Assembly: GCF_009498235.1 (NCBI RefSeq)
Contig: NZ_CP044205.1
Location: 3,597,389 to 3,661,388 of the forward strand
Direction: 5' to 3'
Source of the DNA: Candidatus Methylospira mobilis
Lineage (GTDB): Bacteria; Pseudomonadota; Gammaproteobacteria; Methylococcales; Methylococcaceae
DNA: 64,000 nt
In this document: piece after piece, positions 57,748-64,000 of the stretch
How positions within the stretch are numbered: the first letter of the stretch is position 1
Layout of the letters: each line of letters starts with the position of its first letter
Made by a program: the position numbers and the translations under genes
Notes under the pieces: model-generated
What the model was told of the DNA's origin: nothing
Databases searched by the model: none
Seen by the model: only the letters and a program-made list of their open reading frames with translations

Positions 57748-58251
57748 TCAGGCGGCGCTGATAATCGATGGCGCCACGGTTCGCTCCATATGGCAGGATA
57801 GCTCGTGCAGCGCCTGCCGGTATACCTCGCGCTTGAAATAGACTACATCATTCACGGGCTGCCAGTAGTCTATCCAGCGCCAGGCATCGAATTCCGGTTT
57901 TGGCGTGTAATTTAGACAAATATCGGACTCATTGCCCTCCAGAGCAAGGATGAACCAGAGCTGTTTTTGACCGATGCACAGCGGCTGGGAGTTTTTGCGG
58001 ATAAAACGATCCGGCAGCTCGTAACGCAGCCACTCCTGTGTGCGGCCGATAAGCCTGACATGGTGGCTTTTCAACCCGACCTCTTCGTACAACTCCCTGT
58101 ACATTGCAGTTTCAGGGTCTTCATCGCACTTGATGCCGCCTTGTGGGAATTGCCATGAGCGCATCCCTGCCCGCCGAGCCCAGAAAACGCGCCCGTCACG
58201 ATTGCATAGGACAATGCCTACATTGAGGCGATATCCTTCAAGGTCGATCAT
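57748..58251 (-). CDS. rppH: RNA pyrophosphohydrolase RppH (Nudix)
   Basis: RppH removes pyrophosphate from mRNA 5' ends and starts their decay. The 167-residue product contains the Nudix box GGIKCDEDPETAMYRELYEEVGL (the G-x5-E-x7-RE-x2-EE-x-G pattern is present) and the RppH-like start MIDLEGYRLNVGIVLCN and SWQFPQGG. It converges with purL, with 16 bases between stops and no strong terminator in the gap. Confidence 0.94.
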   Translation of the reverse strand: MIDLEGYRLNVGIVLCNRDGRVFWARRAGMRSWQFPQGGIKCDEDPETAMYRELYEEVGLKSHHVRLIGRTQEWLRYELPDRFIRKNSQPLCIGQKQLWFILALEGNESDICLNYTPKPEFDAWRWIDYWQPVNDVVYFKREVYRQALHELSCHMERTVAPSIISAA

Positions 58252-58846
58252 AGTGATGTTACCAGTCCGAAGGGTGTCCTCGACAACAAAGATTCCGCTC
58301 CCCGGCTTCGGTTGCGTCAGCCCGCCCGGTAGCGCCCTCGATTTATAAATTTAGTCTGCCACGCTGCTACGCGCAGTTTTCCCACGATCGATAACCGTCG
58401 GCGCATAACCGGATAGACAAACCCGATAGGCCATTGTTCCACAAAACGCGTTTTTGCACCAGAGATTACAGGGCTCCGGATACGCATTAAATGCGGCTGG
58501 CTACCCAGTTAAGGTGCGGCTCAGTAAAGAAATTCCGGTAACGCTTCCAAAAGCTACAGGCTTTGGTGCCGGAGTAAGGCTGTCGGCACTGTTTGTGGCC
58601 CAGAATGGGCTCAACTCGAAAAGGAAAGAACGGATACGGCGTGGTTTATTGTACAGGACACGCCGGCGTGTCTATGTATATCGACAGGCTCGCTTTTCTT
58701 GCGGCCGCTGGTAAGGATATGGTAAAAAATAACATCCCGAATCAGCCATCAAACTCCGTTCGCCCTGCGCCTGTCGAAGGGCATTGCCCTGAATCTATCG
58801 GAGGGCCGCTCATGGTTCGACAAGCTCTCCAGCCGCAAGAGCGCTT
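58252..58846. other. Intergenic stretch with a REP-like repeat, no gene seen
   Basis: No convincing ORF was found. At 58758-58833 lies a repeat of the type CGTTCGCCCTG...TCGAAGGGC followed by an inverted GTTCGACAAGCT segment, which is common and dispersed in many proteobacterial genomes. The rest (58252-58757) holds short frames without ribosome-binding sites. Confidence 0.55.
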
Positions 58847-59509
58847 TCAAATATCATTCCGCCGAGGCAAAGCCACGCGCCGGAGCGTATCCGCCTCCAA
58901 ACGCAACCGGCGCACAAAGATCACGTTTCTCCACCAGTATCCGCCCACCAGCACCAGGGCCATTCCGCAAGAGGCAAAACTGAAATAGAGCAGATGTTTC
59001 ACCTGAGCCAGCTCGCGCGCGATATCGTTCCTCGCATCTGGGCTGGTATCGGACAGAACAGCGGTTTGCGGACGAAAACGCGGATGCATCAGGCGCTCCG
59101 CATCCATCACATGGCCGCTCCCGCCTGAAGTATAGTTTTCCAGCACATGCAGATCGCGGCTGAGGTCTTCCAGCGCCTGTATTTCCTGACTGCCTACCGT
59201 GCCGGCGGCGACAATTTGCTCCAAACGCCGCATTCGTGTTTCCACACTGCCGGATACGGCGGCAGCCATATTCTCCTTGAGGGTATTCAACTGTTTCTGA
59301 TAACGGCGCAACTTGGCGTTATCGGGCGATTCGTAGGCGGGGGAAACATCCAGCGTCCCGAACAGATGCCGGGCAGTCGCCAGCAATATCAGGCTGGCAA
59401 GCAGCAATACGGCAACAGCCAGCAAAGCGCGAAACTCCAATGGGAAAACACGTTGCCGTTCAGTTTCAATGCGAACAAGCTGCCAGTTATTATTATCATG
59501 GTGGTGCAT
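58847..59509 (-). CDS. Unknown inner-membrane protein with coiled coil
   Basis: The 220-residue product has an N-terminal membrane helix (about 25-47, LLAVAVLLLASLILLATA), a periplasmic stretch with a predicted coiled coil (about 60-105, AKLRRYQKQLNTLKENM) and a second membrane helix near the C-terminus (about 172-192), ending in a basic tail. ATG 59509 has GGGGAG three to four bases upstream; the longer frame would use TTG at 59563. This helix-periplasm-helix layout is that of some chemoreceptor-like or scaffolding proteins, but no signalling domain is present. I do not recognise a family. Confidence 0.65.
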   Translation of the reverse strand: MHHHDNNNWQLVRIETERQRVFPLEFRALLAVAVLLLASLILLATARHLFGTLDVSPAYESPDNAKLRRYQKQLNTLKENMAAAVSGSVETRMRRLEQIVAAGTVGSQEIQALEDLSRDLHVLENYTSGGSGHVMDAERLMHPRFRPQTAVLSDTSPDARNDIARELAQVKHLLYFSFASCGMALVLVGGYWWRNVIFVRRLRLEADTLRRVALPRRNDI

Positions 59510-59705
59510 ATACTCCCCTATCGAAGCCCGGCCGGACTGGTACTGGGTCTTGCAGAAATGCAACTATGACAGATCATGCCTTTGGGGTCAATTAGGACGA
59601 ATGACTCCGCTCGCACACAAAACGGCATTTAAATAGTATCATGCACACGCAACAGCGCCTTCTCACCAAAACACACAAAACCGGCTACCTCTACAACACC
59701 CAGCA

Positions 59706-62700
59706 ATGACCGCCTCACGCTCCTCGCACCCTATTATCAATCCTACCTTACCCGGACAAAGAGGCGATTGCATTGCCTGGAGCGGTCTGCACGGCTGCGG
59801 CGACTCTCTCGCCATCGCCAGAGCGGCGCAAAAAAACCGGCAACTCAATATTGTCGTGACTTTCGACATGCCGAACCTGCTGCGTCTGGAGCACGAACTC
59901 AAGTTTTTTCTCGACGGCGACTTTCAGGTGCTGCAGTTTCCCGACTGGGAAATTCTGCCTTACGATATTTTTTCGCCGCTCCCGGAAATCGTCTCGCATC
60001 GTTTAAAAACACTGGCCTTGCTGCCGGATACGCGACAGGGCGTGCTGGTGGTGACCGCATCGACGCTGATGCAGCGGCTTGCGCCGCGCACGCATATTCT
60101 GGCCAACACCTTCACCTTGAAGCGCGGCAGCCGTTTCAGTATCGAAGCGACGCGCCAGACACTGGAAAGCGTCGGTTACCAATGCGTTTCTCAAGTCCTG
60201 GAGCACGGCGAATTTGCAGTGCGCGGCGCCATTGTCGATCTGTTTCCGATGGGCAGCACCCTGCCCTACCGCATCGAATTATTCGATGAGGAAGTCGATT
60301 CGATACGCAGCTTCGACCCCGAAAATCAACGTTCGCTGGACAAGGTCGAAGCCATCAATCTCTACCCGGCGCGCGAATTTCCCTTCGATGCAACCGCTAT
60401 CAAATTATTCCGGCAGAACTGGCGCGAGCAGGTTTCCGACAACACCCGCGCTAATACGCTGTACCAGGATGTCAGCAAAAGCATCCTGCCGGGGGGCATA
60501 GAATGCTATCTTCCGTTGTTTGTAAGCCATACCGAAACCCTGTTCGATTATCTGCCTGCGCAAACCACTTTTATAATGCATGGCCCGGTGCTGGAAGCGG
60601 CCGGCGCTTTTCATGAAGAGGCCCTGCACCGATACCAGCTCCGCAAAACCAATCTCGACCGCCCCGCGCTGCCGGTCGAAAAGCTTTATCTCGATCCCAT
60701 GCTGCTGGAACAAAAGCTCAGTGAGTTTCAGAAAATTCTGATAGGCGCGGCGCCCCCGGACTCCAATATCCGGCAACAGGTGTTCAACTGCCCGCAGTTG
60801 CCCAATGTGACCCTGGATACGCGCCAGAAACTTCCGCTTCACGCGCTGAATGCCTTCCGGGAAAATCAGGCCGACCTGCGCCTGCTGTTTATTGCAGAAA
60901 CGGCGGGGCATCGCGAAGCATTGCTGGACACCCTGCACAAATACGATCTGCGCCCCGTCGTAATGGAAGGCTGGCGCGCTTTTCTGGAAAGCGACAACAA
61001 ACTCGCTCTGGTAGTCGCGCCGCTGAGCAACGGTTTGTGGCTGCCCGATGCCGGAATGGCGCTGGTTACCGAGACGCAACTTTCCGGTGAAAAGGCCCAG
61101 CAGCGGCGACGGCGTAAAAAAACCCATGAACGCGATCTTGACGCGCTGATGCGCAACCTGGAAGAATTGGAAATAGGTTCTCCGGTGGTGCATCAGGATC
61201 ATGGAGTGGGACGCTACCTGGGGTTGCAACGGCTTACGGTCGGAGGCATGGAAGGAGAATTCCTCGCGCTCGAATACGCCAATCACGACAAGCTTTACGT
61301 GCCGGTTTCGTCGCTGCATTTGATCAACCGCTACAGCGGCGCCGGCGAAGATACCGCGCCGCTGCACCGTCTGGGCAGCGAAACCTGGCAAAAAGCCAAG
61401 CGCAAGGCATTCGAGCGCGCGCGCGACGTCGCGGCGGAACTGCTGGATATTTATGCGCGCCGCGCGGCGATGCCAGGTCATGCCTGTAACTGTCTCAGCG
61501 ACGAGTATCAGGCGTTCGCCGCCAGTTTCCCGTTCGAGGAAACGCCGGACCAGGAAAATGCGATTCTGAGCGTTATCGAAGATATGAGCGCGGCGCGCCC
61601 GATGGATCGCGTCATTTGCGGCGATGTCGGCTTCGGCAAAACCGAAGTGGCGATGCGGGCCGCCTTTATCGCCGCCCAGAACAGCCGTCAGGTCGCGGTA
61701 CTGGTGCCAACCACGCTCCTCGCCCAGCAGCATTACCAGAATTTCCGCGACCGCTTCGCCGATTGGCCGATACGTATCGCCGTGCTGTCGCGCTTTGTCG
61801 GAGGCAAGCAGCAGACGCAGCTGCTCGAAGAGCTGGCGGAAGGGCGCATCGATATCATGATCGGCACCCACAAACTACTGCAGAAAGACATTCGCTTCAA
61901 AAATCTGGGACTCGCCATCATCGACGAAGAGCACCGCTTCGGCGTCGCACAGAAAGAGCATCTTAAAAAATTGCGCAGCGAACTGGACTTCCTGACCCTC
62001 ACCGCGACACCGATTCCCCGCACGCTGAATATGGCTTTGGGCGGCTTGCGCGACATTTCCCTGATCGCAACGCCACCCGCCAACCGCCATGCGATCCAAA
62101 CTTTCGTGCATGAATGGAGCGACAGCCTGATACAGGAAGCGATTACGCGCGAAATCAAGCGCGGTGGTCAGGCTTATTTTCTGCACAATAAAATCGAGAC
62201 CATGGAAAAAATGGCGCGCGAACTGGGCGCGCTGGTGCCGGAAGCGCGCATTCGCACCGCCCACGGGCAGATGCCGGAACGCGAGCTGGAACAAATCATG
62301 CTGGATTTTTATCATCAGCGCTTCAATCTACTGATTTCAACCACGATCATCGAAAGCGGCATCGACGTGCCGAGCGCCAACACCATGCTGATCAACCGCG
62401 CCGATCAGCTCGGCCTGGCGCAACTGCATCAGCTGCGCGGGCGCGTCGGCCGCTCGCATCACCGCGCCTACGCCTACCTGATCGTGCCGCCCAAAGCCTT
62501 GATTTCTACCGATGCCGCAAAACGGCTGCAGGCGATAGAAAGCTCAGGCGAACTGGGCGCGGGCTTCATGATTTCGACGCACGACATGGAAATACGCGGC
62601 TGCGGCGAGTTGCTGGGCGACGAGCAAAGCGGACAAATTCAGGAAATCGGCTTCACGCTGTATTCGGAGCTGCTGGAGCGCGCGGTCAAGGCGCTCAAGT

Positions 62701-63185
62701 CCGGCAAGCAGCCCGAGCTGGACGCGCCGATGGACGCAGGCCCGGAAATCGATCTGCAATCGCCCGCTTTAATCCCGGACGATTACCTGCCGGACGTGCA
62801 TACGCGCCTGGTATTGTATAAGCGCATCGCCAGTGCCCGCGACGCCGGCGACCTGCGCGCGCTGCAAATCGAAATGATAGATCGTTTCGGCCTGCTGCCG
62901 CCGGCGACCAAAACGCTGTTTGCGGTAACGGAGTTAAAACTGACGGCTGAAAAACTGGGCGTGCGTAAAATAGAAGCCGGAGCGAGCGGCGGACGCATGC
63001 TGTTCGGAAGCCAGGCCAACATCGACCCGGTACAAGTTATTTTTCTGATCCAGAATCAATCCAGAATCTACCGCATGGACGGCCCGGATAAAATCCGTTT
63101 CCTGCAGGCGTTCGATACGGTCGACGAAAAAATCGCATTTCTGAAAGCCTTGTGTGAAATGCTGTCGCCAAAAGGCAATGGCTGA
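59706..63185 (+). CDS. mfd: Transcription-repair coupling factor Mfd
   Basis: Mfd removes stalled RNA polymerase at lesions and recruits UvrA. The 1159-residue protein has the UvrB-like N-terminal modules (about 10-350), the RNA polymerase interaction domain (about 480-560, VVHQDHGVGRYLGL), the RecG-like translocase with Walker A GDVGFGKTEVAM, DEEHRFG, TATPIPRT and RVGRSHHRAYAYL, and the C-terminal TRCF domain. It is intact. The start at 59706 gives a normal family N-terminus. Confidence 0.96.
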   Translation: MTASRSSHPIINPTLPGQRGDCIAWSGLHGCGDSLAIARAAQKNRQLNIVVTFDMPNLLRLEHELKFFLDGDFQVLQFPDWEILPYDIFSPLPEIVSHRLKTLALLPDTRQGVLVVTASTLMQRLAPRTHILANTFTLKRGSRFSIEATRQTLESVGYQCVSQVLEHGEFAVRGAIVDLFPMGSTLPYRIELFDEEVDSIRSFDPENQRSLDKVEAINLYPAREFPFDATAIKLFRQNWREQVSDNTRANTLYQDVSKSILPGGIECYLPLFVSHTETLFDYLPAQTTFIMHGPVLEAAGAFHEEALHRYQLRKTNLDRPALPVEKLYLDPMLLEQKLSEFQKILIGAAPPDSNIRQQVFNCPQLPNVTLDTRQKLPLHALNAFRENQADLRLLFIAETAGHREALLDTLHKYDLRPVVMEGWRAFLESDNKLALVVAPLSNGLWLPDAGMALVTETQLSGEKAQQRRRRKKTHERDLDALMRNLEELEIGSPVVHQDHGVGRYLGLQRLTVGGMEGEFLALEYANHDKLYVPVSSLHLINRYSGAGEDTAPLHRLGSETWQKAKRKAFERARDVAAELLDIYARRAAMPGHACNCLSDEYQAFAASFPFEETPDQENAILSVIEDMSAARPMDRVICGDVGFGKTEVAMRAAFIAAQNSRQVAVLVPTTLLAQQHYQNFRDRFADWPIRIAVLSRFVGGKQQTQLLEELAEGRIDIMIGTHKLLQKDIRFKNLGLAIIDEEHRFGVAQKEHLKKLRSELDFLTLTATPIPRTLNMALGGLRDISLIATPPANRHAIQTFVHEWSDSLIQEAITREIKRGGQAYFLHNKIETMEKMARELGALVPEARIRTAHGQMPERELEQIMLDFYHQRFNLLISTTIIESGIDVPSANTMLINRADQLGLAQLHQLRGRVGRSHHRAYAYLIVPPKALISTDAAKRLQAIESSGELGAGFMISTHDMEIRGCGELLGDEQSGQIQEIGFTLYSELLERAVKALKSGKQPELDAPMDAGPEIDLQSPALIPDDYLPDVHTRLVLYKRIASARDAGDLRALQIEMIDRFGLLPPATKTLFAVTELKLTAEKLGVRKIEAGASGGRMLFGSQANIDPVQVIFLIQNQSRIYRMDGPDKIRFLQAFDTVDEKIAFLKALCEMLSPKGNG

Positions 63186-63201
63186 CTGAAGATGCGAACA
63201 G

Positions 63202-64000
63202 TCAAAGCTTCCTTACCAGCTCGCGCGTCGGATCGGAACTGTGAACGGCAAGTATATTGATTCCCGCTTCAAAGAACTCATAACCATTGCTTTCCAGAAA
63301 AGCGATAATTTCATCCCTGTTCGACTTGATCGACTCGATCAGCATTTGCGGTCTGTGCTGCGCAATCGCCAGACTGGCCCCTTCCAGCACGTCCTGTTCC
63401 ATGCCTTCGACGTCTATTTTGATTAAATCGAGCCTGGGAAGATGAAATGAGTCTATGGAAACCACAGGAACTTGATGGCAATGCTCCGGATCATAGCTGA
63501 CAGGCTGCCCGATAAATTCGTTGTTTTCACGCTGTTTCAGCTCGAGAGAACCGAAACTCGACGGTTTTAAATAATCCGGTTTGGGAATATGCATGGCGCC
63601 GACGGCGCTGCCCACGGCGGCATTGATCGCCGTAGCGTTGAAACAGTTATTGATCGCGATATTCCCTGCCAGCGCATAATAAATCCGCTCCTGCGCCTCA
63701 ATCGCCACGGCCGCGCCCCAGCCATGCATGAACTTGGCCCATTCTATGGTATGCACGCCGATGTTGGCGCCGCAGTCGAATGCAACGACGCCGTCGCCGA
63801 AAAACTGCCGCCGGTAATTCAGCAGCGTAAGCGCATCGTTTACCTCCTCCGGATCGAAAAAAGAGGTGCGCATAATCTGGAAACCGACGCCATAGCCGCC
63901 GCTATCGTCAATCATCCAGTCATTCCGGTTCACTATCAATGTTCCGTGTCCGGAAGCCGCAAGCACAAAAGCCAAAGGCCGTCTGATCGGATTAATGATC
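63202..64000 (-). CDS. FkbM-family methyltransferase (5' end beyond window)
   Basis: The protein matches the FkbM S-adenosylmethionine-dependent methyltransferase family: AFDCGANIGVHTIEWAKF (SAM-binding loop), AIEAQERIYYALAGNI and the LDLIKIDVEGMEQDVLEGA motif. Members often O-methylate sugars or polyketides. The frame has no stop back to position 64000, so the true start may be outside; a TTG at 63975 is only a nominal start. It converges with mfd across 16 bases. The substrate is unknown. Confidence 0.82.
   Translation of the reverse strand, partial: IINPIRRPLAFVLAASGHGTLIVNRNDWMIDDSGGYGVGFQIMRTSFFDPEEVNDALTLLNYRRQFFGDGVVAFDCGANIGVHTIEWAKFMHGWGAAVAIEAQERIYYALAGNIAINNCFNATAINAAVGSAVGAMHIPKPDYLKPSSFGSLELKQRENNEFIGQPVSYDPEHCHQVPVVSIDSFHLPRLDLIKIDVEGMEQDVLEGASLAIAQHRPQMLIESIKSNRDEIIAFLESNGYEFFEAGINILAVHSSDPTRELVRKL

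Noticed and set aside
58454..58988. ORFs 58454-58714 and 58593-58988 as genes
   Set aside because: No ribosome-binding site; they run over a dispersed repeat and, in the second case, antisense to the membrane protein gene.

Overview
The window is a chromosomal segment of a Gram-negative gammaproteobacterium. Outer-membrane and LPS genes (bamA, bamC, skp/ompH, lpxA, kdsA), the order gcvR-bcp / dapA-bamC-purL, the eno-ftsB-ispD-ispF-truD run and zipA-ligA all fit that class. A Methylococcales-like aquatic bacterium is plausible, but the window holds no gene that decides the genus. No tRNA, rRNA or CRISPR gene was recognised; one tRNA-like RNA was found.

Housekeeping, left part (1-26.1 kb). On the minus strand lie smc-zipA-ligA (ligA runs off the left edge), bamA-skp-fabZ-lpxA-rnhB-MOSC, and phoU. 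dapC-dapD, a small secreted protein and an HTTM-DCC fusion follow on the plus strand. Then come an HDOD protein, a very large CBS/PAS/GGDEF/EAL protein, an S24-type repressor with its own operator and a 45-aa satellite ORF, a LysR/alcohol dehydrogenase divergent pair, and a cytosolic 5'-nucleotidase.

Accessory island (26.1-36.6 kb). This is a chromosomal integron. An intact intI (minus) faces an attI-like site and cassettes on the plus strand: (1) an unknown 193-aa protein; (2) a tRNA-like RNA plus a gene with a HEPN-type RN(x)3H motif and its own terminator; (3) an unknown gene that has lost its 5' end; (4) a HigB-2/HigA-2-type toxin-antitoxin pair; (5) an endonuclease-like gene with an ExK motif. 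Two attC sites are complete, one is cut by an insertion sequence, and one is split exactly in its core by a group IIC-type intron. An IS3-family element, a truncated IS21-family element, an IS5-family element, and IS3, IS5 and IS630 scraps are packed into the same 8 kb.

Right part (36.6-64 kb). After the island come an NMT1-PAS-PAS-GGDEF sensor, a histidine acid phosphatase, a decayed second group II intron, a BFD-type [2Fe-2S] protein and a TDT/SLAC1-type transporter. A long minus-strand block follows (gcvR-bcp-pyrG-kdsA-eno-ftsB-ispD-ispF-truD-moeB), then dapA-bamC-purL (plus), rppH (minus), an unknown membrane protein, mfd (plus), and an FkbM methyltransferase that runs off the right edge.

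The most interesting item is cassette 2. An approximately 80-nt RNA with D-, anticodon- and T-like arms is followed by a perfect 14-bp hairpin that competes for the strand closing the cloverleaf, directly ahead of the HEPN-like gene. It could be an RNA antitoxin or decoy, or a leader switch, carried on an integron cassette.
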